Shown piece after piece: positions 44,011 to 56,599 of a stretch of DNA of 64,000 nt. Every line of letters starts with the position of its first letter. Position 1 is the stretch's first letter. Under the pieces are notes generated by a model that saw only the letters and a list, made by a program, of their open reading frames with translations, did not search any database and was not told the DNA's origin. Origin of the DNA: Janthinobacterium sp. FW305-129. GTDB taxonomy: Bacteria > Pseudomonadota > Gammaproteobacteria > Burkholderiales > Burkholderiaceae_D. The stretch spans positions 122,844 through 186,843 of the forward strand of contig NZ_JACYMM010000013.1 of assembly GCF_020858115.1 (NCBI RefSeq), written 5' to 3'. The translations under genes were made by a program, and so were the position numbers.

Positions 44011-44649
44011 GTGAAAAATATCTATCCCGGCCTGTTTGACGACTTGCCATTCTCGCTCGATGAAATCATCTGCGGCGTCGACGAGGCAGGGCGCGGTCCG
44101 CTGGCCGGTCCCGTGTTTGCCGCCGCCGTGATCCTCGACCCGAACCAGCCCATCGACGGCTTGCGCGACTCGAAAAAGCTCACCGAAGCCAAACGCGACC
44201 TGCTGGCGCCGCAGATCAAGGCCAAGGCCCTGGCCTGGGCCATCGCCGAAGCGTCGGAAGAGGAAATCGACCGACTGAACATCCTGCAGGCGTCGATGCT
44301 TGCCATGCGCCGCGCCGTCGAGGCTTTGGCCACCGTGCCGACCCTGGCCCTGATCGATGGCAACCGCTGTCCCGTGATGCCGATACGCGGCATGGCCATC
44401 ATCGGTGGCGACGACAAGGTCGATTCGATTTCCGCCGCCTCGATCCTGGCCAAGACGGCGCGCGACGCGGCCCTCGTGCACCTGCATGCGGCCTATCCCG
44501 AGTATTGCTTTGACCAGCACAAGGGCTATGGCACGAAATTGCACCTGGAGCGTCTGCATCTGCACGGCGCCTCGCCCGTGCACCGCCGCTCGTTCGCGCC
44601 CGTGCGCAACGTGATCGCCCTGTTCGGTGGACAAGAGGTGGCGGCATGA
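44011..44649 (+). CDS. rnhB: Ribonuclease HII
   Basis: A 212-residue RNase HII that removes ribonucleotides from DNA. The catalytic DE pair is in [15 protein letters not shown], further Asp in ALIDGNRCP, and the conserved [13 protein letters not shown] follows. Started at GTG 44011, 44 bases after lpxB; no closer ATG suits the family length. It overlaps the next gene by four bases. Position next to lpxB is conserved. Confidence 0.96.
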   Translation: MKNIYPGLFDDLPFSLDEIICGVDEAGRGPLAGPVFAAAVILDPNQPIDGLRDSKKLTEAKRDLLAPQIKAKALAWAIAEASEEEIDRLNILQASMLAMRRAVEALATVPTLALIDGNRCPVMPIRGMAIIGGDDKVDSISAASILAKTARDAALVHLHAAYPEYCFDQHKGYGTKLHLERLHLHGASPVHRRSFAPVRNVIALFGGQEVAA

Positions 44650-45431
44650 AGACGATTACCTCGCGCGACAATGCGCAATACAAGGAGCTGCTGAAGCTGG
44701 CGGGCAGTTCGCAGGCGCGTCGCAAGTCGGGCCGCACCCTGCTCGACGGCGTGCACCTGTGCCAATCCTACCTGCAGCTGCGCGGCATGCCGGAGCAGTG
44801 CATCGTCAGCGAAAGCGCCTTGCGCAATCCTGAAGTGATGGAGATCGTCGGCCAGCTGGAAAGCCAGCGCGCACACGTATTAGGCTTGCCCGATGCGCTG
44901 TACCACGCGGTGAGCCAGGTCGAGCACGGCGTGGGCGTGATGTTCCTCATCGAAACGCCGGAACGGGCCGTCACGCAGCCGCTGAGCGTGTCGGCCGTGC
45001 TGCTCGATAACCTGCAAGACCCGGGCAACGTGGGTTCCATCTTGCGCAGCGCGGCCGCAGCCGGCATCACGCAGGTGTACTGCAGCGCTGGCACGGCCTT
45101 CTGCTGGTCACCCAAGGTGCTGCGCGCGGCGATGGGCGCGCACTTCGTGCTCGACATCTTTGAAAACGTCGACCTGGCGGCGCTCGTATCGAGCGCCCAG
45201 GTGGCGACCCTCGCCACCAGCGGCTACGCCACGCAGCGCCTGTACGACGTCAACCTGCGCCAGCCCGTCGCCTGGCTGTTCGGCCATGAAGGGCAGGGCG
45301 TCGCCGACGACCTGCTGTCGATGGCGACGCACCAGGTGGTCATTCCCCACCTGGGCCAGATCGAATCGCTGAACGTGGCTGCCTGCGCCGCCGTCTGCTT
45401 CTTCGAGCAGCTGCGCCAGGGCCAGTCCTGA
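44646..45431 (+). CDS. SpoU/TrmH-family RNA 2'-O-methyltransferase
   Basis: A 261-residue SPOUT methyltransferase. An N-terminal substrate-binding domain ([24 protein letters not shown], about 1-100) precedes the knotted SAM domain with motif 1 [17 protein letters not shown], motif 2 [10 protein letters not shown] and motif 3 [20 protein letters not shown]. It is most like the YsgA/RlmB group acting on rRNA; the exact nucleotide cannot be read from the sequence. It overlaps rnhB by four bases. Confidence 0.92.
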   Translation: MKTITSRDNAQYKELLKLAGSSQARRKSGRTLLDGVHLCQSYLQLRGMPEQCIVSESALRNPEVMEIVGQLESQRAHVLGLPDALYHAVSQVEHGVGVMFLIETPERAVTQPLSVSAVLLDNLQDPGNVGSILRSAAAAGITQVYCSAGTAFCWSPKVLRAAMGAHFVLDIFENVDLAALVSSAQVATLATSGYATQRLYDVNLRQPVAWLFGHEGQGVADDLLSMATHQVVIPHLGQIESLNVAACAAVCFFEQLRQGQS

Positions 45432-45442
45432 ACAGGGTCGCC

Positions 45443-46645
45443 ATGTCTTTGCCTGTGCTTGCCGACGGTGCGGCTCGTGACGAGGCCTGGTGGCGCCAGG
45501 TGGCCGCGTTTTATCCCGCGCCGCCGGACGCCATCGTCAATCTCGAACACGGCTATTTCGGCGCCATGGCCGCGCCCGTGCAAGCGGCCTTCGAGCAGGC
45601 CGTTCGCTACACCAATGAGCAGCTGAGTCCTTTCGTGCGCGGCGAGTTTACGCGCACGCATGTGGATATCCTGCGCCAGCGCGTCGCCGCGCTGATCCAC
45701 GCCGAGCCGCACGAGATACTGCTGACACGCAGCGGTACCGAGTCCATGCAGGTGCTGATCACGCAATACCACAGCCTGGCGCCAGGCGATACGGTACTGT
45801 GGAGTAATCTCGACTATCCGGCCATGCGCACGGCCATGCGCTGGCTGGCGCAGCTCCGTGGCGTCACCAGCACGCAAGTCACATTGGGCCTGCCCATCGG
45901 CGATGACGAAATCATCGCCCGTTACGCGCAAGCCATGCGCCAGGCCGTCAAGCCCAGATTGCTGCTGCTGTCGCAGGTGACGCCGGCCAACGGCCAGCAA
46001 CTGCCTGTGAAGGAAATCATGGCGCTGGCGCGCGAACGCGGCATCGACGTGCTGCTCGACAGCGCCCATGCGCTGGGGCAGGTCGACGTGGACGTGCAGG
46101 CCATGGGCGTCGATTTCGCCGGTTTCAATCTGCACAAATGGCTGGGGGCGCCGGCGGGACTCGGTGTCGTGTATATCCGCGCATCGCAATTGCACAAGAT
46201 CGAGCCGCATTTTGGCGACGACGATTATCCGCTTGACGATATCCGCAGCCGCCTGCACATGGGCATGCCGCCGATCGGCGCCATCCTGGCCGCGCCCGCG
46301 GCGCTCGATTTTCATGAACGCCTGGGCGGCACGCCAGCCAAGAGGGAACGCCTGGCCTGGCTGCGCAATTACTGGATCGAGCGGGTGGCGCGGCTGCACG
46401 GTGTGCGCATTCTGTCGCCGCTCGATGCGCTGCGTGGCACGGCGCTGGTTGCCTTTGCCGTCGATGGCATGAGCGCGCACGATCTGCAGCAAGCCTTGCT
46501 GCAGCGTTTTGGCATATTTACCGTGCAGCGCAATATCGGCGACATGGACGTCGTGCGCGCCACGGTGGCCATCACCACCACCACTGCTGAACTCGATCAA
46601 CTGGTGGCGGCGCTGACGGTGCTTTCGAGAGAAACGAACACCTGA
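45443..46645 (+). CDS. PLP-dependent aminotransferase, class V fold
   Basis: A 400-residue enzyme of the class V aminotransferase/cysteine desulfurase-like fold. The PLP lysine is in GFNLHKWLGAPAGLGVVYI near residue 232, with the cofactor Asp in DVLLDSAHALGQVDVD and a phosphate loop near TRSGTESMQ. It resembles the isopenicillin-N-epimerase-like group, whose substrates are diverse, so no reaction is claimed. It lies 11 bases after the SpoU gene. Its stop codon falls inside repeat element B2. Confidence 0.85.
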   Translation: MSLPVLADGAARDEAWWRQVAAFYPAPPDAIVNLEHGYFGAMAAPVQAAFEQAVRYTNEQLSPFVRGEFTRTHVDILRQRVAALIHAEPHEILLTRSGTESMQVLITQYHSLAPGDTVLWSNLDYPAMRTAMRWLAQLRGVTSTQVTLGLPIGDDEIIARYAQAMRQAVKPRLLLLSQVTPANGQQLPVKEIMALARERGIDVLLDSAHALGQVDVDVQAMGVDFAGFNLHKWLGAPAGLGVVYIRASQLHKIEPHFGDDDYPLDDIRSRLHMGMPPIGAILAAPAALDFHERLGGTPAKRERLAWLRNYWIERVARLHGVRILSPLDALRGTALVAFAVDGMSAHDLQQALLQRFGIFTVQRNIGDMDVVRATVAITTTTAELDQLVAALTVLSRETNT

Positions 46646-46675
46646 CAAAACCGACGCGCAGCAGGTTTGGTCAGG
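46641..46675. repeat. Intergenic inverted-repeat element, family B, short form (B2)
   Basis: Arms CCTGACAAAACC (46641-46652) and GGTTTGGTCAGG (46664-46675) pair with one wobble. Compared with B1 the 77 bases holding the inner hairpin are absent: CCG is joined directly to ACGCGCAG. It contains the stop codon of the PLP enzyme (46643-46645) and lies between convergent genes, where it can act as a terminator-like hairpin. Confidence 0.75.
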
Positions 46676-46679
46676 CGTT

Positions 46680-47528
46680 CTAGTACTCGCGGCGGTTCGG
46701 CTTGATCTCTTGCAGGATCGTCGTGGAGATCTCTTCGATCGACTTGGTGGTCGAGGACAGCCAGCGTATGCCTTCGCGTTTCATCATCTTTTCCGCTTCG
46801 TTGACCTCGTAACGGCAATTTTCGATGGCCGCATACTTGCTTCCAGCGCGTCTTTCGTTGCGTATTTCCGACAAACGTTCGGGCGTAATGCTCAATCCGA
46901 AAATTTTATTCTTAAATTCCAGCAGGGCCGATGGCAGCTTGTCGCGCTCGAAATCGTCGGGAATCAGCGGATAATTGGCCGCCTTGATACCGTATTGCAT
47001 GGCCAGATACAGGCTGGTCGGGGTCTTGCCAGAGCGCGAAACACCCACCAGAATGACATCGGCCGAGGACAGGTTCTTGTGCGACTGGCCATCGTCGTGC
47101 GCCAGCGAATAGTTGATCGCCTCGATGCGGTTCTTGTATTCCTCGCTGTCGACGATGTTGTGCGAACGCCCGATGGTGTGGGTCGACATCACGCCCAGTT
47201 CCTGCTCCAGCGGGGCGACGAAGGTCTGGATCAGGTCCATGTGCATGCCGCTGGACTTGCGGATCACGGCCGACAGGTCGTTCTTCACCAGAGTGGAGAA
47301 AATGATGGGGCGCTGGCCATCGGCGGTGAAGGCTTCGTTGATCTTGCGCGCCGCCTCGTAGGCCTTGTCCATGGTGTCGATGAAGGGCAGGCGGATCTGG
47401 CGGAAACGCAGGTCGAACTGCGTCAGCACCGAATGGCCGAAGGTCTCGGCGGTGATGCCGGTGCCGTCGGAAACAAAGAAAACGGTGCGGGCCGCGGAGG
47501 GCAGAGGGGGGCGTAGTTCTTGTGTCAT
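46680..47528 (-). CDS. ppsR: Phosphoenolpyruvate synthase regulatory protein
   Basis: A 282-residue bifunctional kinase/pyrophosphorylase (DUF299) that inactivates PEP synthase by ADP-dependent phosphorylation and reactivates it by Pi-dependent removal. The opening [20 protein letters not shown] and the P-loop [18 protein letters not shown] are diagnostic. Started at the ATG at 47528; a TTG five codons upstream is less likely. It diverges from its target ppsA, the conserved arrangement. Confidence 0.96.
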   Translation of the reverse strand: MTQELRPPLPSAARTVFFVSDGTGITAETFGHSVLTQFDLRFRQIRLPFIDTMDKAYEAARKINEAFTADGQRPIIFSTLVKNDLSAVIRKSSGMHMDLIQTFVAPLEQELGVMSTHTIGRSHNIVDSEEYKNRIEAINYSLAHDDGQSHKNLSSADVILVGVSRSGKTPTSLYLAMQYGIKAANYPLIPDDFERDKLPSALLEFKNKIFGLSITPERLSEIRNERRAGSKYAAIENCRYEVNEAEKMMKREGIRWLSSTTKSIEEISTTILQEIKPNRREY

Positions 47529-47680
47529 GGGTTTTCGGATCAAGATTGTGCGTCGTCAATTTGCGCCGCACAAGGTAAAATGGCTGTAACGGTATGATTG
47601 TGCTGCACGACGCCAAGAATAACAAGAAGACTGTCCGTGCGCCGCGCGTAAAGATTTCTATCATCAGTAAGGGTGTCATT

Positions 47681-50113
<2,433 letters not shown>

Positions 50114-50134
50114 GCCTCTTTATTGCCCCTTGAA

Positions 50135-50167
50135 AACCCGCTGCCACTGACCTGGCAGCGGGTTTTT
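50135..50167 (+). terminator. Intrinsic terminator of ppsA
   Basis: AACCCGCTGCCA (50135-50146) and TGGCAGCGGGTT (50153-50164) are perfect arms followed by a T run. Confidence 0.95.
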
Positions 50168-50197
50168 TTATGCCTGCCATGCTGCGCACGGCAGTAT

Positions 50198-50227
50198 TTG
50201 ATGGGCTTGCGCCAGATCAGCTAAAAT
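50198..50227 (+). promoter_or_regulatory. Candidate dps promoter
   Basis: TTGATG (50198-50203), an 18-base spacer and TAAAAT (50222-50227), 32 bases ahead of the dps start codon. Dps genes are often OxyR- or RpoS-dependent; no operator was recognised. Confidence 0.5.
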
Positions 50228-50259
50228 GATTCCACCAATACATTGAAACGGGAGTTCTC

Positions 50260-50757
50260 ATGGCAAGCAAGAAACCGAGCAAGGCTGCAAAGATCGATAT
50301 CGGCATTTCCGAGGCGGACCGCGCGAAGATCGCGGAAGGCCTGTCCGGCCTGCTGGCCGACAGCTACACCTTGTACTTGATGACCCACAATTTCCACTGG
50401 AACGTGAAGGGGCCGATGTTCAACACCCTGCACCTGATGTTCATGACGCAGTACACGGAACAATGGGGCGCGCTGGACCTGATCGCCGAGCGTATCCGCG
50501 CCCTCGGCTATCCGGCACCCGGCACCTACAAGGAATTCGTCAAGCTGGCCTCGATCAAGGAAATCGACGGCGTGCCGCCGGCGCTGGACATGGTCAGCCA
50601 TCTGGTGGCGGCGCAGGAAGCGACCGCGCGCACGGCGCGCCGCCTGTTCCCATTGCTGGAAAAAGCCAATGACCAGCCGACGGCCGACCTGATCACGCAG
50701 CGCCTGGATTTGCATGAAAAGACGGCATGGATGCTGCGCAGCCTGCTGGAGGAATAA
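50260..50757 (+). CDS. dps: Dps-family DNA-binding ferritin
   Basis: A 165-residue miniferritin that oxidises and stores iron using peroxide and protects DNA in stress. The ferroxidase site straddles the dimer: THNFHWNVKGPMFNTLHLMF (His) and YTEQWGALDLIAERIRALG (Asp/Glu) are visible. The Lys-rich N-terminal tail (MASKKPSKAAK) is the DNA-binding element in E. coli Dps, so this one is likely to bind DNA too. Confidence 0.96.
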   Translation: MASKKPSKAAKIDIGISEADRAKIAEGLSGLLADSYTLYLMTHNFHWNVKGPMFNTLHLMFMTQYTEQWGALDLIAERIRALGYPAPGTYKEFVKLASIKEIDGVPPALDMVSHLVAAQEATARTARRLFPLLEKANDQPTADLITQRLDLHEKTAWMLRSLLEE

Positions 50758-50793
50758 TTGGCTGGTCCGGTGGCGCTAATTCGCCCCCGGCTA

Positions 50794-50821
50794 TTGACGT
50801 CATCCGGAATTGCGTTAGACT
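50794..50821 (+). promoter_or_regulatory. Candidate promoter downstream of dps
   Basis: TTGACG (50794-50799), a 16-base spacer and TAGACT (50816-50821). It lies 37 bases after dps and points at a terminator only about 50 bases beyond the predicted start, so it may drive a small RNA or an attenuated nfeD transcript. Confidence 0.5.
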
Positions 50822-50827
50822 GCTTGT

Positions 50828-50907
50828 ATATAGGTGTATGGCAAGAATAATATCAGGCAGTATTGCGCATCAAACCCCGTCGCTTATATAGGCCGCGGGG
50901 TTTTTTA
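50828..50907 (+). ncRNA. Candidate small RNA or attenuated leader, dps-nfeD gap
   Basis: The interval between the predicted transcription start (about 50828) and a Rho-independent terminator has no reading frame and is about 80 bases long, a common size for bacterial small RNAs. The assignment rests only on promoter-plus-terminator geometry; the terminator could simply end dps mRNA. Confidence 0.3.
50872..50907 (+). terminator. Intrinsic terminator upstream of the nfeD gene
   Basis: AACCCCG (50873-50879) pairs with CGGGGTT (50896-50902), and T-rich sequence follows. It ends transcription from dps or from the promoter at 50794-50821. Confidence 0.82.
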
Positions 50908-50936
50908 TTTTTTGGATTCAAATGGATGGAGGCATC

Positions 50937-51353
50937 ATGGCTGAATGGGTGGGCTGGTTTGTGGCGGCAGGTGTGGTATTGATCCTGGAATTGTTCACGG
51001 GCACCTTTTATCTGCTGATGATCGCCATCGGGGTCGGCGCTGGCGGATTGGTGGCGCTGGCGGGCGGTAATGGCAGCTGGCAGGCCGTGACGGCGGCAAT
51101 TGTCGGCGTGGCGGCCACCTTGTTATTGCGGCGCGCCCGTTTTGGCAAGGCGTCGCGGCGCGATGCGGCCCAGGATCCGAATGTGAATCTCGATATCGGC
51201 CAAAGCGTGGCCGTGGCGCATTGGGTCGATGGCGTGGCGCGCGTCATGTATCGCGGCGCCTTGTGGGATGTGGAATTGATACCCGGCAGCGATACGCAGG
51301 CCGGTCATTACACCATACGTGCCGTGCGCGGCAGCCGTTTGATTGTTGGATAA
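50937..51353 (+). CDS. NfeD-family membrane protein
   Basis: A 138-residue short NfeD (NfeD1b) protein: about three hydrophobic segments (VGWFVAAGVVLILELFTGTFYLLM..., then WQAVTAAIVGVAATLLL) and a C-terminal OB-fold domain (about 75-138; GQSVAVAHWVDGVARVMYRG). These proteins pair with stomatin-type SPFH proteins, here the gene 15 bases downstream, in membrane quality control. I prefer the ATG at 50937 after GGAGG over an ATG five codons upstream. Confidence 0.9.
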   Translation: MAEWVGWFVAAGVVLILELFTGTFYLLMIAIGVGAGGLVALAGGNGSWQAVTAAIVGVAATLLLRRARFGKASRRDAAQDPNVNLDIGQSVAVAHWVDGVARVMYRGALWDVELIPGSDTQAGHYTIRAVRGSRLIVG

Positions 51354-51368
51354 CCTGGAGAGTAGATT

Positions 51369-52313
51369 ATGGAAGTAAACATCGGAAGCGTGTCGCTTAT
51401 CTTGTTATTGCTGGCATTGGTATTTGTCTTCAAGACGGTCAATGTGGTGCCGCAGCAGCATGCCTGGGTGGTTGAACGCCTGGGTAAATTCCATGCCGTA
51501 TTGGGTCCCGGCTTGAATATCGTCGTGCCGTTTGTCGACCGCATCGCCTACAAGCACGTACTCAAGGAAATTCCGCTCGACGTGCCGCCGCAGGTGTGCA
51601 TTACGCGTGATAACACCCAATTGCAGGTCGACGGTATTCTGTATTTCCAGATTACCGACGCCATGCGTGCTTCGTATGGCTCGTCGAATTATATCGCCGC
51701 CATTACGCAACTGGCGCAAACGACCCTGCGTTCGGTGATCGGGAAAATGGAACTCGACAAGACATTTGAAGAGCGCGACCATATCAATACGGCCATCGTG
51801 AATGCCATTGATGAATCGGCGGCGAATTGGGGTGTCAAGGTATTACGTTATGAAATCAAGGATTTGACGCCGCCGAAGGAAATCCTGCATGCAATGCAGG
51901 CGCAGATTACGGCTGAGCGCGAGAAGCGCGCCCTGATTGCCGCTTCGGAAGGGCGTAAGCAAGAGCAGATCAATATCGCCAGCGGCGAGCGCGAAGCGGC
52001 CATTGCCCGCTCCGAAGGCGAAAAGCAGGCGTCGATCAACCGCGCCGAAGGCCAGGCGACGGCCATCGTCGCGTTGGCGCAGGCCAGTGCAGAAGCGCTG
52101 CGCCAGGTGGGTGCGGCCATACGCGAGCCAGGCGGTGAAGATGCCGTCAATCTGAAAGTGGCCGAGCAGTATGTGGGCGCGTTCGCGCAATTGGCGAAAA
52201 CAAATAACTCGATTATCGTGCCAGCCAATCTGGGCGATATGAGCAGTTTGATCGCCACGGCGATGCAGGTGGTGAAAACGCAGAAGCCGAAAGGCGGCGT
52301 GGCTATTCCCTGA
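51369..52313 (+). CDS. SPFH/stomatin-family membrane protein, QmcA type
   Basis: A 314-residue protein with one N-terminal membrane helix (VSLILLLLALVFVFKTVNVV), the SPFH domain (about 25-190; QQHAWVVERLGKFHAVLGPG, and ALRSVIGKMEL-like TLRSVIGKMELDKTFEERD) and a Glu/Ala/Arg-rich coiled coil (about 185-245) for oligomerisation. It probably forms a membrane microdomain cage with the NfeD protein encoded just upstream; E. coli QmcA associates with FtsH. A terminator follows. Confidence 0.93.
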   Translation: MEVNIGSVSLILLLLALVFVFKTVNVVPQQHAWVVERLGKFHAVLGPGLNIVVPFVDRIAYKHVLKEIPLDVPPQVCITRDNTQLQVDGILYFQITDAMRASYGSSNYIAAITQLAQTTLRSVIGKMELDKTFEERDHINTAIVNAIDESAANWGVKVLRYEIKDLTPPKEILHAMQAQITAEREKRALIAASEGRKQEQINIASGEREAAIARSEGEKQASINRAEGQATAIVALAQASAEALRQVGAAIREPGGEDAVNLKVAEQYVGAFAQLAKTNNSIIVPANLGDMSSLIATAMQVVKTQKPKGGVAIP

Positions 52314-52364
52314 TTGCCTGGCTTGCCCGGTGAATAGCAAACTCATAGCAAGTTTGTCGTCAAT

Positions 52365-52392
52365 ACTGCCCGCCGTTTCGCGGGCAGTTTTC
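52365..52392 (+). terminator. Terminator of the NfeD/SPFH unit
   Basis: ACTGCCCGC (52365-52373) pairs with GCGGGCAGT (52380-52388), followed by TTTTC. Confidence 0.85.
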
Positions 52393-52519
52393 ATTTGTGC
52401 TACTGGAATATATGGTGAGAGCAGGGCTGGAGTATCTGTGTTTGAATCATTAGCGTTGAAAATCTTTTCTTTATGCTATGCTGTGCGCACTTTCGGGATT
52501 ATATGCTGGCGTGCGCCGC

Positions 52520-52876
52520 TTATCTTTTTAATTGAAGTAAAATCTGCCGCGCATGCGTGGCGATGATTGCGCCGAAATCCGTAACGGATACATGGGTGGT
52601 GTCTGGGTAGATGATGCGCAATTGCCGATAGTATTGCTCCCATGTATATTTTGAATTGCTATTTGTAATTACTATAAATTGCAATGAAACAGAAAGTACT
52701 GCAAAATAAATACTGCCGATGGCGCTGTATCGAATCGCAGGCGTACAAAGCGGAGGCGACTGCGCAGACTGTCCATGCGCGATGGCTGTTCCCGGGATTG
52801 AAGACTTGCAGCGCTTGGAAGCCAGGGAAGTCGAGGTTTTTTGGTGAAAGAATTGTAAAAAACAATCAAATCTCAA
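52520..52876 (-). pseudogene. Possible decayed gene fragment
   Basis: A 118-codon open frame without a good start signal. The first two thirds look like noise, but the last 45 residues (YTWEQYYRQLRIIYPDTTHV, then SVTDFGAIIATHARQILLQ) have protein-like composition, and the surrounding DNA is AT-rich. It may be the 3' end of a gene that has lost its 5' part, or chance. No family is recognised. Confidence 0.2.
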
Positions 52877-52956
52877 GAAAAATCACCTCAGTCGCGTTAC
52901 AATTGGATAGAATTTAACTGTTCAGTTATATTTTTCAACTCACACAAGGAAATATC

Positions 52957-53265
52957 ATGGATCTGTCCAGCTTATCCCTGTCCGAACTGCGTACCTTGCA
53001 GGACGACATCAAGAAGCAAATGAAGAAGCGCGAACAGGACGATCTGTCCAAAGCGCGCGAGCAAATCCTGGCAATCGCCCAGAGCGTCGGCGTTTCCGTA
53101 AAAGATCTGGTTGGTACGGGTATCCGCGCTAAAACCGGCACGGTCGCGGTACGCTATCGCAATCCGGATGACGCGACGCAGCAATGGACTGGCCGTGGCC
53201 GTCAACCGAAATGGGTCAAAGAGTGGACCGATTCGGGCAAGTCGCGTGATCTGCTGAAGGTTTAA
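52957..53265 (+). CDS. H-NS-family nucleoid-associated regulator
   Basis: A 102-residue H-NS-like protein of the short betaproteobacterial type (BpH3/Bv3F group). The N-terminal coiled-coil dimerisation region is LSELRTLQDDIKKQMKKREQDD; the C-terminal DNA-binding motif is RNPDDATQQWTGRGRQPKWV, matching the H-NS core YRxPxxxxxTWxGRGRxPxW. It silences AT-rich, often foreign, DNA; the AT-rich gap upstream may be autoregulated. Start at 52957 follows AAGGAA. Confidence 0.95.
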   Translation: MDLSSLSLSELRTLQDDIKKQMKKREQDDLSKAREQILAIAQSVGVSVKDLVGTGIRAKTGTVAVRYRNPDDATQQWTGRGRQPKWVKEWTDSGKSRDLLKV

Positions 53266-53567
53266 CAAACCGTTCATTCGGATGCTTGTCCTGTGGAGTG
53301 GCAGGTGGAGTACAAGGCAGCATGCAAGCATCCGGAACTTTCTTGATTTATCGTCGTTGGCCAGGCAGGCCTGTTTGTCTCTCTGCTGCTTATCTCCATG
53401 GTATTTTTCTAAATGCCAGTCTTTTTTCCCGCCTTATCTCATTTCCTCCCTGTTTTAGTTCTGCTGCGCCGCGCTTTTTTCCGTTTGCCGTAGATGGTGG
53501 CAAAATAAAACCCGGCATATAGCCGGGCCTATTTGTGTGAACGCAGCATGCTGCGCGCGGTGGCGGA
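53266..53567. other. Intergenic region between the H-NS gene and smpB
   Basis: 302 bases between convergent genes. CGGATGCTTG (53279-53288) and CAAGCATCCG (53325-53334) form a 10-base-pair stem with a 36-base loop that probably protects or ends the H-NS mRNA. The smpB terminator is at 53511-53527. The middle is T-rich with no coding frame I can support. Confidence 0.55.
53511..53527 (-). terminator. Terminator of smpB
   Basis: CCCGGC and GCCGGG around ATATA. Read on the minus strand the stem is followed by TTTTATTTT, 40 bases beyond the smpB stop. Confidence 0.82.
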
Positions 53568-54017
53568 TCAGCGGCGGTGCGACTTCATTGCTGCCTGCAC
53601 TTCCCGTGCACCATCGCGGTCACGTTCGGCAGCCCGCTTGTCGTGCTGTTTCTTGCCCTTGGCCAGACCGATTTCGCATTTCACGCGGCCGCCCTTGTAA
53701 TGCAGGTTGAGCGGTACCAGCGTATAGCCGGAGCGTTCCACCTTGCCGATCAGTTTATCCATTTCCGCACGGTGCAGCAGCAGCTTGCGCGTGCGTACGG
53801 CTTCCGGATGAATGTGGGTAGAGGCGGTCGGCAGGGCGCTGATATGCGCACCGAACAGGAAGAGTTCATCGCCGCGGACGACGACGTAGGCTTCCTTGAT
53901 TTGTACGCGGGCGTCGCGGATGGCTTTGACTTCCCAGCCTTCCAGCACGATGCCCGCTTCGTAGCGATCCTCGATAAAGTAGTCGTGGAAGGCTTTTCTG
54001 TTGTCTGCTATGGTCAT
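53568..54017 (-). CDS. smpB: SsrA-binding protein SmpB
   Basis: A 149-residue tmRNA partner for rescuing stalled ribosomes. The OB-fold core reads [29 protein letters not shown], with [16 protein letters not shown], and the basic C-terminal tail ([20 protein letters not shown]) that mimics mRNA in the ribosome channel is present. Length matches the family. It diverges from ratA. Confidence 0.98.
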   Translation of the reverse strand: MTIADNRKAFHDYFIEDRYEAGIVLEGWEVKAIRDARVQIKEAYVVVRGDELFLFGAHISALPTASTHIHPEAVRTRKLLLHRAEMDKLIGKVERSGYTLVPLNLHYKGGRVKCEIGLAKGKKQHDKRAAERDRDGAREVQAAMKSHRR

Positions 54018-54110
54018 GAGATGGTAAATGTGCGCGGGTCGGTTAAACTACTGTCTCGCGCAAGCGCGATAAAATCAAATGTATCCAACATCATAGCAAA
54101 TGGTTCTTCA

Positions 54111-54542
54111 ATGGCAGTAGTACATAAATCAGTTTTTCTCGGCTATAGCGCCGAACAAATGTTCGCGCTGGTGGCGGCGGTGGAGGATTATCCCAAATTC
54201 CTGCCCTGGTGCGGTGCGGTCGAGATTCGCGAGCGGGGAGAGAACACGGTCGTCGCCAGCGTGGGCATACATTACCACGGCGTGCGCCAAAGCTTCACCA
54301 CATCCAACGAGAACGTGCCCCCGACTTCCATCAAGATGAAGCTGGTAGACGGTCCTTTCAAGACCCTCGACGGCGTGTGGACCTTCAAGGCCCTGCGCGA
54401 AGATGCATGCAAGATCGAACTGGACCTGCATTACGAGTTCTCCAGCCGCGTACTGGAGCAGATCATTGGCCCTGTCTTCGGCATGATCGCCAATAGCATG
54501 GTCGATTCCTTCTGCAAGCGCGCGGAGACGGTGTATGGCTGA
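54111..54542 (+). CDS. ratA: RatA-like START-domain protein
   Basis: A 143-residue protein of the RatA/COQ10 START family. Characteristic segments are YSAEQMFALVAAVEDYPKFLPWC and the C-terminal LIGPVFxxIA-like IIGPVFGMIANSMVDSFCKRA. E. coli RatA can block ribosomal subunit joining when overproduced, while Coq10 homologues bind ubiquinone; which role applies is open. Started at the ATG at 54111. It overlaps the rnfH-like gene by eight bases and diverges from smpB, the standard smpB/ratA/ratB arrangement. Confidence 0.92.
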   Translation: MAVVHKSVFLGYSAEQMFALVAAVEDYPKFLPWCGAVEIRERGENTVVASVGIHYHGVRQSFTTSNENVPPTSIKMKLVDGPFKTLDGVWTFKALREDACKIELDLHYEFSSRVLEQIIGPVFGMIANSMVDSFCKRAETVYG

Positions 54543-54828
54543 CGATATTCAGGTGCAGGTGTGCCACGCCTTGCCCGATAGCAGCTTTCTGCATGCATTG
54601 AAGGTGCCTGCAGGCACCACCATCGGGCAGGCGGTGGCGCTGAGCGGCTTGCTGCAGAAAATCCCCGGCATCGACCTGGCCGTCAACATGGTCGGCATCT
54701 ATGGCAAGAAGAAGCCTTTGGATACCGTATTGCGCGAGCATGACAGGGTGGAGGTGTATCGTCCCCTGCAGGCGGACCCGAAAGAAGCGCGCCGGCGCCG
54801 CGCCGGCAGCAAGCCTGCCAAAGGCTGA
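54535..54828 (+). CDS. rnfH: RnfH-family ubiquitin-like protein
   Basis: A 97-residue RnfH (RatB/YfjF) protein with a beta-grasp fold (DIQVQVCHALPDSSFLHALK onward) and the ending HDRVEVYRPLQADPKEARRRRA, the VEIYRPLxxDPKExRRxRA signature of the family. It overlaps ratA by eight bases. Its function is unknown despite the name; it is not next to an rnf cluster here. Confidence 0.93.
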   Translation: MADDIQVQVCHALPDSSFLHALKVPAGTTIGQAVALSGLLQKIPGIDLAVNMVGIYGKKKPLDTVLREHDRVEVYRPLQADPKEARRRRAGSKPAKG

Positions 54829-54876
54829 GCGGGCAGGGCGGTGCTAGCCCGTCCGCTGCGTGGCAGCCGCCATTTT

Positions 54877-56423
<1,547 letters not shown>

Positions 56424-56424
<1 letters not shown>

Positions 56425-56527
56425 GCGTACTGGAGAAACTGTCCATGACTGCGTTCCAGTGCCTCGCCGTACTATTCGTACTGTCTTCGGCACTGCGCCT
56501 TGCCCTGAACAGTTTTCCAGCTACGCT
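56424..56527. repeat. Intergenic inverted-repeat element, family A, full form (A3)
   Basis: A 104-base element between guaB and guaA. Left arm AGCGTA-CTGGA-g-AAACTGT (56424-56442) pairs with ACAGTTT-TCCAG-c-TACGCT (56509-56527). Inside, CAGTGCC (56457-56463) pairs perfectly with GGCACTG (56489-56495), capped by GTAC-TATTC-GTAC (56469-56481). The interior is nearly identical to A2. Confidence 0.8.
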
Positions 56528-56599
56528 ATTGTGGTAGCGACAGACCAGACCGGCGCCTAGTGCGCCGGTTTTGTAATGACCTCAGATAAAGTCCCCATC

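Larger units (their letters stand above)
52314..52956. other. AT-richer intergenic region upstream of the H-NS-family gene
   Basis: 643 bases. It opens with the terminator at 52365-52388 and ends with the hns-type promoter area (TAGAAT near 52906 and AAGGAAATATC before the start). The middle is AT-richer than the rest of the window and contains a minus-strand frame (52520-52876), a possible gene remnant. No IS ends or repeats were seen. Confidence 0.5.

Noticed and set aside
52330..52566. Plus-strand frame of 78 codons after the SPFH gene
   Set aside because: Runs through the terminator at 52365-52388 and has no ribosome binding site.
53286..53522. Plus-strand frame of 78 codons after the H-NS gene
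   Set aside because: Spans a hairpin and a terminator, has no ribosome binding site and no protein-like pattern.
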